A DNA stretch of 64,000 nucleotides from Hymenobacter cyanobacteriorum (GTDB lineage Bacteria; Bacteroidota; Bacteroidia; Cytophagales; Hymenobacteraceae): contig NZ_JALBGC010000002.1 of assembly GCF_022631375.1 (NCBI RefSeq), positions 372,001 to 436,000 on the forward strand. The letters run 5' to 3'. This document shows positions 28,210 through 38,600 of this stretch, in pieces. Under the pieces are notes generated by a model. That model was not told the origin of the DNA. It did not search any database and saw nothing but the letters and a program-made list of their open reading frames with translations. The first letter of the stretch is position 1. Each line of letters begins with the position of its first letter. Made by a program: the position numbers and the translations under genes.

Positions 28210-29016
28210 CTACTTTTTCGGCTGCCAGGTCACCGTCATGCCCGTGGCGCCGCTGCCGAAATAGGCGGGCGACATGCCAATGTCACGCCCGATGCTTTTG
28301 CGGCCCCAGCGGTTGCGGTGGCTCAGGTAGGCCAGGTGGGCGGAGAGGATGCCGAAGCCCGCGCCGGCCACCACGTCGCTCTGCCAGTGCTTGTCATTTA
28401 TCATGCGCAGGGCGGCCACGCTGGTGGCAATGGTGTAAGCCCCCACGCCATACCACTGGCTTTTGTCGCGAAACTCGGTGTGCACGATGCTGGCCGCCAG
28501 AAACGCCTGCGCCGTGTGGCCCGACGGAAACGACAGGTTATCAGCGCCGTTGGGGCGGGTTTCGTTGGCCAGATATTTTACCGCAAACGTGCTGGCCAGC
28601 ATAATGGCTTCGCCCTTGGCAATGATGAGCAGGGTGTTGATGCGGTCGTTACGCGACTCGACGCCAGCCAGCGCCACGGCCGCCAGCTCAAAGTAAGGCG
28701 CGATAATCAGCGTGTTATCGAACCCCGTGCTCACCGGCCGGAACTGTTTCTGGGTGAAATCCCGGGCGCTGCGGTTGATGCCCGAATTGCCCGTCGCCGT
28801 GATGGCCCCGTAGGTTATCATCACCGCCGGAATGGCTACGGCCTTGAAGAGCTTGCTCTTGAAAAAAGGCTTGCTGCCAGGCGTAGAAACGCCGCCGGGA
28901 TTCGCGTATTTTTTGGTGGTGTCGGTCGGCGTCGGATTAACTTGGGCCTGCACCGGATGGATGGCCCCGAACAGCAGCATAGCGGCAGCGAAACGGGTAA
29001 CTAGAAATGAGCGCAT
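28210..29016 (-). CDS. PAP2-family phosphatase, exported
   Basis: A 268-aa membrane-associated phosphatase with a signal peptide (cleavage near VQAQ, residue 24). The three PAP2 motifs are present: K147-x6-R154-P (KYLANETRP), PSGH with H167, and R204-x5-H210-x3-D214 (RMINDKHWQSD). Such enzymes dephosphorylate lipid phosphates such as undecaprenyl pyrophosphate or phosphatidic acid at the periplasmic face; the substrate here is not determined. Single gene, convergent with the oxidoreductase and sharing a terminator with it. Confidence 0.9.
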   Translation of the reverse strand: MRSFLVTRFAAAMLLFGAIHPVQAQVNPTPTDTTKKYANPGGVSTPGSKPFFKSKLFKAVAIPAVMITYGAITATGNSGINRSARDFTQKQFRPVSTGFDNTLIIAPYFELAAVALAGVESRNDRINTLLIIAKGEAIMLASTFAVKYLANETRPNGADNLSFPSGHTAQAFLAASIVHTEFRDKSQWYGVGAYTIATSVAALRMINDKHWQSDVVAGAGFGILSAHLAYLSHRNRWGRKSIGRDIGMSPAYFGSGATGMTVTWQPKK

Positions 29017-29130
29017 GAAATAAAAATGTGGGGTAAATGACTTGCGAACTCAGTACTACGGGGCTGATAACATAAACGTAATAGTTGATTCGGAGAGAAA
29101 TTTTAACTGATTGATTGAGCGCGGCTTGCT

Positions 29131-29167
29131 GCAATAAAAAAGTCCCCGCTGAGCTGGCGGGGACTTT
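29131..29167 (-). terminator. Terminator of RND operon B
   Basis: On the minus strand an 11-bp stem (AAAGTCCCCGC with GCGGGGACTTT, 29139-29149 and 29157-29167) is followed by TTTTTTATT. It lies 32 bp beyond the stop of the outer-membrane channel gene. Confidence 0.88.
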
Positions 29168-29198
29168 GAATTCTGTGCGAAATCTGTTGATTATGTGG

Positions 29199-30650
29199 CT
29201 ATTCCCAGCCGCCGCCCAGCGCCCGCACCAAGGCTACGCTGGCCCCCAGCAAATTGCTCTGCGCCTGCGTGAGCAGCGTGGCCGCATCCAGGGTCTGGCG
29301 GTCGGCATCCACCACTTCGAAGTAGGTGGTGAGGCCGGCGCGGTACCGCTCCTTGGTGAGGGCACTGGCCAGGCGCGCGGCGCGGTAGGCGCGCTGGCGG
29401 GCCGCCACTTGGGCCTGGTACTGGCGCACGTCGGCCTGGCTGGTTTCCGCCTCCTGAAACGCTACGAGGGCCGCCTGGCGGTAATCGGCCACCAGGGCGT
29501 CGGCTTCGGAGCGGGCCACCTGCTCGTTGGCGCGATTGCGCCCGCCATTGAAGACGGGAATGCTCACGCCGCCGCCCACGTAGTAGGTGTAGTTGTCGGC
29601 CACGCGCACGATGTCGCCCAGCTGGGCGCTTTGCGGGCCCAGGTAGCCGTTGAGGCGCACGGTGGGCAGGCGCGTAAGCTTGGCCACATCCACGCGGGCG
29701 CTGGCGGCGGCCAGCCGGCGCTCGGCCTGCTGCAAATCGGGCCGGCGGGCCAGCAGCGCGGCGGGCAGCGAAGCCGGCACCACCGGCGCGGCCAGCGGCC
29801 TGGGCTGCGGGGCCACTGCGAAGCCGCTGGCCGGCACGCCCAGCACCGTGGCCAGCGAGGCTTCGAGGCCGAGGCGCTGGCGGCGGGTTTCCACCACGCT
29901 GGCGTCCACGTTGGCCAGTTCGGTTTCGGCGCGGTGCACGGCAATTTCGTTGTCGACGCCGGCTTGGTAGCGGGCGCGGGTCAGCTCCAGGCTGCGCTGG
30001 CGGTCGAGGCGGGCGGTATCGAGCACCAGCAGCTGCGCATCGAGCCCGCGAATGTTGAAGTAGTAGGTCGCGGCATCGGCCGTGAGGGAAAGCAGCACGG
30101 TGCGGCGGTTGGCTTCCTGCACCTGCGCATCGGCCTCGGCGGCCCTAATGCTGCTGCGAATGCGGCCCCACACATCAAACTCGTAGCTGGCATTGATGGG
30201 AATGTAGTACTGCGACTGCACCACGCCCAGGTTGTTGGTGGCCACCGGAAACGGCAGCGGCCGCAGCCCCGACAGCCGCGAGCGGTACACCTGCGGGTCT
30301 ACCGTCACGAGCGGCGAGCGGTAGGAACTGGCCACCCGCACGTTGGCGCGGGCGCTTTCTACGCGGGCCACGGCGGCTTGCAGACTGAAATTCTGAGCGG
30401 TGGCCTGCTGCTCCAGGGTGTTCAGGCCGGGGTCGTTGAAGAGCATCCACCAGTTGCCGGGCGCGGGCGGGTTATCGACGGTGGGCGGGGTGCTGCTGGC
30501 CACGGCGGCCGGCGGCGTGGCAGCGGTGAGGCTGTCCGCCGTGTTTTTCCAAGCGGCGGGGGTGGGCAGGCTGGGCGGTGCGTAGCTGGGCGGCCGCACG
30601 CAGCCGGCCAGCAGCGCAAGCAGGAGAAAAGGGGAGAGGCGGAGGGTCAT
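29199..30650 (-). CDS. RND efflux outer-membrane channel lipoprotein (OprM/NodT family)
   Basis: A 483-aa outer-membrane factor. The N-terminus has a lipobox (LLALLAGC, lipid-modified C17) and two OEP repeats characteristic of TolC-type barrels; ELTRARYQAGVDNEIAVHRA and KERYRAGLTTYFEVVDADRQ are the signature helices. It forms the outer-membrane exit duct for RND system B, of which it is the last gene, downstream of the adaptor and permease. A family-A palindrome separates it from the adaptor gene. Confidence 0.93.
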   Translation of the reverse strand: MTLRLSPFLLLALLAGCVRPPSYAPPSLPTPAAWKNTADSLTAATPPAAVASSTPPTVDNPPAPGNWWMLFNDPGLNTLEQQATAQNFSLQAAVARVESARANVRVASSYRSPLVTVDPQVYRSRLSGLRPLPFPVATNNLGVVQSQYYIPINASYEFDVWGRIRSSIRAAEADAQVQEANRRTVLLSLTADAATYYFNIRGLDAQLLVLDTARLDRQRSLELTRARYQAGVDNEIAVHRAETELANVDASVVETRRQRLGLEASLATVLGVPASGFAVAPQPRPLAAPVVPASLPAALLARRPDLQQAERRLAAASARVDVAKLTRLPTVRLNGYLGPQSAQLGDIVRVADNYTYYVGGGVSIPVFNGGRNRANEQVARSEADALVADYRQAALVAFQEAETSQADVRQYQAQVAARQRAYRAARLASALTKERYRAGLTTYFEVVDADRQTLDAATLLTQAQSNLLGASVALVRALGGGWE

Positions 30651-30673
30651 TGCGGAGAAGCAAGGTCAAATCT

Positions 30674-30780
30674 GGCGGTCATGCTGAGCGAAGTCGAAGC
30701 ATCTCTACCGCAGTAGTAATCCTAATCAAATGAGTTGGTTGCGCAGTAGAGATGCTTCGACTTCGCTCAGCATGACCGCC
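30674..30780. repeat. Palindrome between efflux adaptor and channel genes, operon B (family A)
   Basis: Arms 30674-30713 and 30741-30780 (GGTCATGCTGAGCG..., GAAGCATCTCTACCGC) with a loop beginning CAGTAGTAATCCTAATCAAA. Confidence 0.93.
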
Positions 30781-30802
30781 TTTTTACAACCAATCAAACC
30801 CC

Positions 30803-31987
30803 CTACTTCACCGGCGACGACACGCGCGGCGCGTCCGGGTCGTTTGGCCGGGGCTTGGCGGGCGGCGGGCCGGCGGGCTTGGCGGGCGGGGTAAAGGCTT
30901 TGGTTTGCACTGCTAAGCCTTCGGTCAGCGTTTCGGCGGGGTTCAGCACCAACTGCTCGCCGCCCTTCAGGCCCTGCGATACTTCAATCTGGTTGCCGAA
31001 ATCGCGGGCGGTGGTGATGGGCTGGTAGTGGATTTTGCCGTCCTGCACCATGGCCACGCGGCTGTCGGTGCCGCCGGGCACCAGCGCGTTGGCGGGGATG
31101 ATGACGCTGGGGGCGGTGCGCGGCAGGTAGAACTTCACCTGGGCGTAGGAGCCGGGACGCAGCTCGCCGCGCGGATTCGGCACCTGCACTTCGGTGAGCA
31201 GGGTGCGGGTGTTCGGGTCGAGAGCCCCGGCGTCGCGCACTACCTTGCCTTTGAAGGGTTTGCCCACAAACTCGGGTACCAGGTAATCGGCCGTCATACC
31301 GCTTTTGATGGCGGGGGCGAAGTTCTGCGGCACCTGCACGTAGGCGCGCAGCTTCTCGGTTTGCTCAATCTTGAACAGCTGCGAGCCGGGCGCGTTGCTG
31401 CTGCTCACGAGGCTGCCCACCTCCACGTTGCGCTGCGTGACGATGCCGCTGAACGGGGCCGTGATGCGGCGGAAACTCTGCTGGGCCAGCAACTGCTGCA
31501 ACGCCGCCTGCTGCACCGAATACTGCGATTTGGCCACGTCCAACTCCTGCTTGGAGATGGCACCGGGCAGCGCCACGCCGGCCAGGCGGTTGTAGCTGGT
31601 TTTGGCCAGGCCGAGGTTGGCACGGGCCTGGGCTACCTGCTGGTCGAGCTCGGGCGTGGTCACTTCGGCCAGCACCTGCCCGGCGCGCACCTTCTGGCCA
31701 ATGTCGGCGCTCCACGATTTCACGAAGCCATTGGCCTGGGCAAAGACGAAGGTTTCGCGCAGCGACTTGGTATCGGCGGGCAGCGTGACGGTAGTGGTAT
31801 CGGGTGCGGCTTTGGCCGGAGCCACGGTCACGGTGGGGGCTTCGTTGGTAATGGCGCTGGCTTCGGCGTTGCGGGCTTTTTCCTGCTTGTGGCGAGGCAT
31901 GTAGCCCAGCACGAACAGGCCGGCGAACACGGCAAGTACGATGAGGATAATCAGCCAGAACTGGCCGGAGGAGTTGGAATTTGACAT
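30803..31987 (-). CDS. RND efflux periplasmic adaptor (system B)
   Basis: A 394-aa membrane-fusion protein. One N-terminal membrane anchor (FWLIILIVLAVFAGLFVLGY), then the biotinyl-lipoyl-like half-motifs (ANGFVKSWSADIGQKVRAGQ and ITAPFSGIVTQRNVEVGSLV), a short alpha-hairpin, the beta-barrel domain and a membrane-proximal domain. The C-terminal tail is Pro/Ala/Lys-rich. It links the downstream-encoded channel to the permease encoded just upstream. The operon B order is permease, adaptor, channel. Confidence 0.93.
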   Translation of the reverse strand: MSNSNSSGQFWLIILIVLAVFAGLFVLGYMPRHKQEKARNAEASAITNEAPTVTVAPAKAAPDTTTVTLPADTKSLRETFVFAQANGFVKSWSADIGQKVRAGQVLAEVTTPELDQQVAQARANLGLAKTSYNRLAGVALPGAISKQELDVAKSQYSVQQAALQQLLAQQSFRRITAPFSGIVTQRNVEVGSLVSSSNAPGSQLFKIEQTEKLRAYVQVPQNFAPAIKSGMTADYLVPEFVGKPFKGKVVRDAGALDPNTRTLLTEVQVPNPRGELRPGSYAQVKFYLPRTAPSVIIPANALVPGGTDSRVAMVQDGKIHYQPITTARDFGNQIEVSQGLKGGEQLVLNPAETLTEGLAVQTKAFTPPAKPAGPPPAKPRPNDPDAPRVSSPVK

Positions 31988-32006
31988 AATGGGGTTTTGC
32001 GTGGGC

Positions 32007-32100
32007 AGTTACCGCAGAGGTTCGCAGAGGAAATCGCGGAGTTTCGCAGAGCTTGTCATCCGGGCTCAGCGGCAACCTCCGCGTACCTCTGCGGTAACTT
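32007..32100. repeat. Palindrome between permease and adaptor genes, operon B (single copy)
   Basis: Left arm 32007-32032 (CAGTTACCGCAGAGGTTCGC...) and right arm 32075-32100 are imperfect complements; further partial complementarity extends inward. It ends 13 bp from the permease stop. Confidence 0.8.
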
Positions 32101-32112
32101 CCCGCTTCGTTG

Positions 32113-35100
32113 CTAAGCAGTCTCCGCCTTCACCGGCGCAGGCTTCTTCAAATACGAGAACATAATCGGCACAAAAAACAAGGTCGTCACCGTAGCCAGC
32201 ATGAGGCCGCCAATCACGGCACGGCCAAGCGGCGCGTTTTGCTCGCCGCCCTCGCCCATGCCCAACGACATGGGCAGCAGGCCGATAATCATGGCTAGCG
32301 CCGTCATCAGCACGGGGCGCAGGCGGGTGAAGCCGGCATCCAGCGCCGCATCGCGCGGGCTCAAATCGGGCTCTTCCTCGCGGCGCTCGTTGGCGAAGGT
32401 GACGAGCAGAATGGAGTTGGCCGTGGCCACGCCGATGCACATGATAGCACCCATCAGGGCCGGCACGCTGAGCGTGGTTTGCGTCACAAACAGCATCCAC
32501 AGAATGCCGGCCAGCGCGCCCGGCAAGGCGGTGATGATGATGAGCGGGTCCATCCAGCTCTGGAAGTTTACCACCATCAGCAAGTACACCAGAATGATGG
32601 CCCCGGCCAGGCCCAGTCCCAGCCCGGCGAAGGACGTGCGCATGGAATCGACCTGACCGCGCAGGGCCAGCGTGGTGCCTTTGGGTAGCGTCTTTTCGGT
32701 ATCGGCCAGGATTTTGCGAATGTCCTTGCTCACGCCGCCCAGGTCGCGGCCCGAAACGCTGGCGTACACATCCACGGTGCGCTGAATGTTGTAGTCCGAC
32801 ACCACGGCCAGCGCCTGCGTGCGGCGCACGGTGGCGAAGTTGCTCAGCAGCTGCGCCTGCTCCTGGCCCGCGCCGGTCACGCCAATGTTGCCGACTTCAT
32901 CGAGGGTGGAGAGGGCGCGGGGCGGGGTTTGCACGGCCACGGTGTAGCTCACGCCGGTGGTGGGGTTCAGCCACTGGTTGGGGCTGGTTTGGGTGCTGCT
33001 GCTTAGGTTCACCAGCACGTTGTTGGCGATGTCGCGCTGCGAGAGGCCGGCTTCCTGGGCCCGCACGCGGTCGATGTCGAGGCGCAGCTGGGGCTGGTCG
33101 AAGGCCTGGTACACAAAGGCATCGACGAGGCCGGGAATCTTCGTGATTTTCTCCTTGATTTCGCCCGCAATGCGCTGGTTGGCCATTTTATCACGACCAA
33201 TTACCTGAATATCAATCGGCGCGGGCAGGCCGAAGTTCAGGGTCTGGTTCACGATGTCGGCCGGCTGGAAGAAGATGGTCAGGTCCGGGTACTGCTTGTG
33301 CAGCTGGCGGCGGATTTCGTTGATGTACTCGCCGGTGGGGCCGTGCTCTTCCTTCATGCTCACCAGGATTTCGCCATCACCCGCCCCGATGGTCGGGTTG
33401 TCGCTCAGCAGCAGGTTGATGGGGATAACGGGCAGGCCGATGTTATCGAGCACGAGGTCCAGCTCATCGGCCGGAATCACCTCCCGAATCACCTTTTCTA
33501 CCTGCCGGAAACGCACTTCCGTCTCCTCCACCCGCGTGCCGGTGGGCACCCGCACGTGCAGGCGCAGCTGGCCGGCATCCACGGTGGGGAAGAAGTTCTG
33601 GCCGATGAGCGGGAACAGCCCGAGCGAGCCGATGAACAGCACCGCGAAGGCCAGCACCACCTTCGGCCGGTTGTTCAGCGCCCAGGCCAGCGCCCCGCCG
33701 TACACGGCGCGAAACTTCTCAAACTGGTGCTCGAAGCCCTTGTGCAGCTTCCAGACCCAGGTTTGGGTGATGCCCTCGGCCGATTTGCGCTCGTCGTCGG
33801 TGATTTCGTCTTCGGCCTCTTCCTCGGGCGTGCCGCTGGGGTGGGCTTTCTCGAACTGCTCGCGGCGGATGCGCTCAAGGTCGCGCTCCACCTGGCTCAC
33901 GGGCTGGCCGTTGCGTTGGTGCAGGCTGGGCAGGTCGGGCTCCTCCTGGGCGTGGTATATGGGCAACTCCTTGCGCAGCAGGTACATCACCAGCGTAGGC
34001 ACCAGCGTCCGGCTCAGTATGTAGGAGGCCAGCATGGCAAAAATCACCGCCGTGGCCAGCGGCGCGAAGATGGCCGAGGCCACCCCGCCCAGAAAGAACA
34101 CCGGCACAAACACGATGCAAATGGCCAGCGTGGCCACCAGCGCGGGCGTGGCAATCTGCTGAGCCCCATCGAGAATACTGCGCTTGAGCAGCTTTTTCAT
34201 GCCCATGTTGCGGTGGATGTTCTCAATTTCCACCGTGGCGTCATCTACCAGAATGCCCACGGCCAGCGAGAGGCCGCCCAAGGTCATGATATTGAGCGTC
34301 TGCCCCAGAATATTCATCATGATGATGCTGACCAGAATACTCAGCGGAATACTCGTCGCAATAATCAGCGTGGAGCGCCAGGAACCCAGAAACAGCAAAA
34401 TCATGAGCGCCGTGAGGGCCGCCGCGATGCAGGCTTCGATGATAACGCCCTTGATGCTGGCCCGCACGAAAAACGACTGGTCGAACAGCAGCTTGATGTT
34501 CAGGGCCGGGGGCGCGTTGGCCTGGATGTTGGGCAGCGCCTTCTTGATTTTGTCGATGATATCCAGCGTGCTGGCCGCGCCGCTTTTCAGAATCGGGATG
34601 ATGGCGGTGCGGCGGCCGTTCTGGCGCACGATATTGGTTTGCACGGCCGCGCCCTCGTGCACAAAGGCAACGTCGCGGATGTAGGTGGTCGTGCCATTCA
34701 CCGTCTTGATGGGCAGGTCGTTGAGCGTGGCAATGGCCTCGGGGCTGGAGTTCAGCTTCACGTCGTATTCCCGGTCGCCGATTTTGGCCGAGCCGGCCGG
34801 GATGATGAGGTTTTGGGCCAGCAGGGCCGTGACCACGTCGTTGCCGCTCAGGTTTTTGCCGGCCAGCTTATCGGGGTCGAGGTCGACCATGATTTGCTTG
34901 GGTTTGCCGCCGTTCGGTAGCAGCACCGAGGCGCCCTGCACCACCGCCAGCCCGGGCCGGATGAAGGCGTTGGCCGCGTCAAAAAGGTCCGACTCGCCCA
35001 GCGTTTCGGAGCTGAGGGAAGTTTGCGCAATCGGCACGTTGGAGGCCGAGTAGCGGATGATGAGCGGGGGCGTGATGCCGGTGGGCAGGGCCCGCAGCAG

Positions 35101-35445
35101 CGTCTGGGTGATGGCCGTGAGCTGGGCGACGCCGGCATCGGGGTTGGAGCCGGGCTGGAAAAACACCTTAATCAGGCCCACGCCCTTCAGGCTCTGGCTT
35201 TCCTGGTGCTCCACGTTGTTCACGGTGGTGGTGATGGCGCGCTCCACCGGCACGATGATGCGCTGGTTCATTTCCTCGGGCGAAATGCCCGAATAGCCCC
35301 ACACCACGCCCACCACCGGAATTGGAATGTCGGGAAAAATGTCCACCGCCATCCGCTGAATGGTGAGGCCGCCGCCCACCAGAATTAGCAGCGCCATCAC
35401 CACAAAAGTGTAGGGGCGCGCCAGCGCTAGTCTAACTATCCACAT
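32113..35445 (-). CDS. RND efflux permease, HAE-type (system B)
   Basis: A 1110-aa inner-membrane proton/drug antiporter with the usual 12 membrane helices and two large periplasmic loops. The transmembrane-4 proton-relay motif GILVDDATVEIENIHR contains the double Asp of the hydrophobe/amphiphile exporter class, arguing against a metal exporter. A charged cytoplasmic insertion rich in Glu/Asp (about residues 530-590, GTPEEEAEDEITDDERKSAE) is longer than in E. coli AcrB. The frame is open further upstream, but that stretch overlaps the putative -7 element, so the ATG at 35445 (MWIVRLALARPYTF) is the likely start. First gene of operon B. Confidence 0.93.
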   Translation of the reverse strand: MWIVRLALARPYTFVVMALLILVGGGLTIQRMAVDIFPDIPIPVVGVVWGYSGISPEEMNQRIIVPVERAITTTVNNVEHQESQSLKGVGLIKVFFQPGSNPDAGVAQLTAITQTLLRALPTGITPPLIIRYSASNVPIAQTSLSSETLGESDLFDAANAFIRPGLAVVQGASVLLPNGGKPKQIMVDLDPDKLAGKNLSGNDVVTALLAQNLIIPAGSAKIGDREYDVKLNSSPEAIATLNDLPIKTVNGTTTYIRDVAFVHEGAAVQTNIVRQNGRRTAIIPILKSGAASTLDIIDKIKKALPNIQANAPPALNIKLLFDQSFFVRASIKGVIIEACIAAALTALMILLFLGSWRSTLIIATSIPLSILVSIIMMNILGQTLNIMTLGGLSLAVGILVDDATVEIENIHRNMGMKKLLKRSILDGAQQIATPALVATLAICIVFVPVFFLGGVASAIFAPLATAVIFAMLASYILSRTLVPTLVMYLLRKELPIYHAQEEPDLPSLHQRNGQPVSQVERDLERIRREQFEKAHPSGTPEEEAEDEITDDERKSAEGITQTWVWKLHKGFEHQFEKFRAVYGGALAWALNNRPKVVLAFAVLFIGSLGLFPLIGQNFFPTVDAGQLRLHVRVPTGTRVEETEVRFRQVEKVIREVIPADELDLVLDNIGLPVIPINLLLSDNPTIGAGDGEILVSMKEEHGPTGEYINEIRRQLHKQYPDLTIFFQPADIVNQTLNFGLPAPIDIQVIGRDKMANQRIAGEIKEKITKIPGLVDAFVYQAFDQPQLRLDIDRVRAQEAGLSQRDIANNVLVNLSSSTQTSPNQWLNPTTGVSYTVAVQTPPRALSTLDEVGNIGVTGAGQEQAQLLSNFATVRRTQALAVVSDYNIQRTVDVYASVSGRDLGGVSKDIRKILADTEKTLPKGTTLALRGQVDSMRTSFAGLGLGLAGAIILVYLLMVVNFQSWMDPLIIITALPGALAGILWMLFVTQTTLSVPALMGAIMCIGVATANSILLVTFANERREEEPDLSPRDAALDAGFTRLRPVLMTALAMIIGLLPMSLGMGEGGEQNAPLGRAVIGGLMLATVTTLFFVPIMFSYLKKPAPVKAETA

Positions 35446-35532
35446 ATGTTTGTTTTCTGCGTAGGCCAGGGCAGCGTTGCGGCTGCAAGGGCTCTTAACT
35501 CCCGCACACGGGTTTTTGTTAAGAACATAGCG

Positions 35533-35590
35533 CAAAATTAACCCCCTCCGGCCGTCAGGGGCGTTTTCATCGACGGGGAGGGGGTGTTTT
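35533..35590 (-). promoter_or_regulatory. Probable promoter of RND operon B beside a GC hairpin
   Basis: On the minus strand TAATTTTG (35540..35533) matches the Bacteroidota -7 consensus and would give a leader of about 80 nt before the ATG at 35445. Directly upstream is a GC-rich inverted repeat (CCCCCTCC at 35543 with GGAGGGGG at 35577, followed on the minus strand by T-rich DNA) that may end transcription of operon A. No -33 TTG is visible. Confidence 0.4.
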
Positions 35591-35627
35591 ATCGACGGGG
35601 GCAGCGCAATTCAGGACTGAGCATTCG

Positions 35628-38600
35628 CTACGCAACAGTCGTGCTTAACGCCGGTTTTGTTGGCAACGTTTGCTGCTGGTAGGAGAGGCGCAACAGACTG
35701 GGCAACACCACCAACAGCAGCGGCAGCGCCAGTAGCAGCCCCCCAATCACGGCAATGGCCAGCGGCTGGTGCAGCTGCGCGCCCGCCCCAATGCCGAGGG
35801 CCAGCGGCAGCAGCGCCGCGATGGCCGAGAGGGCCGTCATCAGCTTGGGCCGCAGGCGGGCCGCGATGGCGTAGCCCACGGCCTGCTCCACGGGCCGGCC
35901 CTCTTCCAGAATCTCGAAGAACTGCTGAAAGGTGAAGATGGCATTTTCACCGATGATGCCCACCACCATAATGAGGCCGGTGTAGGAGCCCACGTTCAGC
36001 GGGGTATCGGTGAGGAAAAGGGCCAGCGAGCCGCCGGCCGGCCCCAGCACGGCAATGAGCAGAATCAGGCCCGCCGCCTTCAAATCCCGAAACAGAAACA
36101 GCGCCACCGCGAACACCAGCAAGCACGCCGTGCCCAGAATGGTGAGCAGCTCCTGAAACGACTGCTGCTGCTCGGCATACGAGCCGCCGTACTGGATGAA
36201 GTAGCCGGGCGGCAGCGGCACGTCGCGCTCCAGCTTCTGGCGGATTTCGGCCATGGCGCCGCCCAGGTCACGGCCGTCGAGGCGGGCGGTGACGGCCGTC
36301 ATGGCCTGCAGGTTTTCGCGCTCCAGCTCGGCCTCGCTGGGCGTGATGCGCACGGTGGCCAGCTCGTCGAGGCGGCGGCGCTGGCCGTTGGGCAGGAACA
36401 CGGGCTCGGCGCGCATCTGGGCCAGGGTGGCCTGGGCGGCGTTGGGGTAGCGCATCCTAATGTTGAGGAGCTGCTCGCCTTCGAGTACGTTGCCGGCCGT
36501 GGTGCCGGCCAGCTGGGTTTGCAGCTGAGTCTGGAAATCGGTGGCAGTGAGGCCGTACTGCGCGAGGCGGCGCGGGTCGGGGCGCACGTCCACGCTCGGG
36601 CCCATGCGCACAATACCGTCGAACACGTCGGCGGTGCCGCTCACGCCTTCCACCACTTTGGTCACCTGTTCGGCCAGAGCGTAACGCTTGGTGGCATCGG
36701 GCCCGAAAACCTTGATTTCGATGGGCTGCACGGTGCTCATCAGGTCGCCGAGCATGTCGCCGATGACCTGGCCGAAGTCGATGGTGAGGGCCGGCTGGGT
36801 GGCTTCAATGCGCTCGCGGATGTCGGAAATGACTTCCTCGGTGGTGCGCTGGCGGTCGGTTTTCAGGCGGATGAGGTAGTCGCCGCGGTTGGGCTCGGTG
36901 ATGAAAAAGCCCATTTGGGTGCCAGTGCGGCGCGAGTAGCTGGCTACCTCCGGCACCTTCACGATGAGCTTTTCGGCCTGGCGCAGCATGCGGTCGGTTT
37001 CCTCAATGCTGGTGCCGGCCGGCGAGTTGTAATCGAGCACGATGGCGCCTTCGTCCATGTCGGGCAAAAAGCCGGTAGCCAGGCGCGGAATGATGAGCAC
37101 CATGCTGCCGATGAGCACCAGAATGCCAACGATGCTGTAGGCCGGGTGCCGGATGACGGCGCGCACCCAGGGGATTTCGTGGTGGGCGTTTTGTGAGCTG
37201 TTAGCTATCAGCTGCTGGCTGTTAGCTTTCCCATCCGGCACCGGTGGCTCATTGCGGAGGTCCTGCTCGTTGGAGGGGGGGCTAACAGCTGACAGCTTTG
37301 AGCTAGCAGCTTTTCTGGAGAGCAGCAGATAAATAACCGGCAGCCCCAGCCACGCCACCAGAAAAGAGCACACCAGCGCCACTACCATCGTAGTAGCCAA
37401 CACTTTGAAATACGCCCCCGCCACGCCGCCCAGCAGCGCAAAGGGCAGGAAAATAACAATCGTACTCAGCGAAGAGCCGATGAGCGCGGGCAGCAGATGG
37501 CCCACCGAGCGGCGTACCACTTCGCCGGGCGTGGCGCCGGGGTGTTCTTCGCCCACGCGGTGCAACTGCTCCACCATCACCACGGCGTCGTCAATCATCA
37601 GGCCGATGGCGGCGGCGATGGCCCCCAGCGTCATAATATTAAAGGAGTAGCCGAGGCCGAAATACAGCACCGCAATGGTGAGCGCCAGCGCCACCGGAAT
37701 GGCCCCGAGGATAGTCATCGTGGCGCGGAAGGAGCGCAGAAACAGCGCCGTGACTATCAGAGCCAGCGCCAGGCCAATCCAGAGTGCGTCCTGCACCGAG
37801 CGCACCACTTCGGCCACGAAATCGGCCTGGTCATAATACGGCGCCATGCGTACGCCGCGCGGCAGGCCCGATTTTAAGGCGGCTACTTTGGCCTTGACGC
37901 CATCCGACACCTGCACCACGTTGGCATCGGGCTGGCGGAGGATGGAGATGAGGACGGCGTCGGAACCGTTGGCGTTGATGCGGGTGTACTCGGGCTGCTC
38001 GCCCAGGCTGACGGTGGCCACGTCGGCGAGGCGCACGATGCGGCGCCCGTCGTTGCGGAGCACCAGGTTTTCGAGGTCCTCCTTCTGAACGATAGTGGCG
38101 TCCGTCACGGTCAGGTAGAGTCGGCGGTAGTCGCTCAGGTAGCCGTTGCTCTGCACGAAGTTGGTGGCGGTGAGGGCCTTCGTGATATCATCCGGCCCGA
38201 GGGCGAGGGCGGCCAGCTGGTCGGGCAGCAGCTGAATCTGATATTCCTTCGTGCGCCCGCCCTGGATGGCCACCGACGACACGCCCTCAACCTGCGAGAG
38301 GAAGGGCTTGATGGTGTAGAGCGCCAGCTTGCGCAACTCCAGCGCCGAGCGGCCCGGCGCTTCGAGCGTGTAGCCCATCACCGGCAGAATGGCCGGGTTC
38401 ATGCGCTCAACCGAGATGTTGACGGTGGGGGGGAGGTCGGCCCGAATCTGGTTCAGACGCGACTCGATGAGCGTCTGGCTGGTGGCTACGTTCACACCCC
38501 AATCCAGAAAGGCCGAGATTTCGCAGCTGCCGCGGCTGGTGGTGCTGCGCAACAGTTTCAGGCCCGGCACCCGCTTCATGGCGTCTTCCATGGGCTTGGT

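Noticed and set aside
33298..34920. A 540-codon plus-strand frame inside the system B permease region
   Set aside because: It is a shadow of a well-conserved RND permease on the minus strand.
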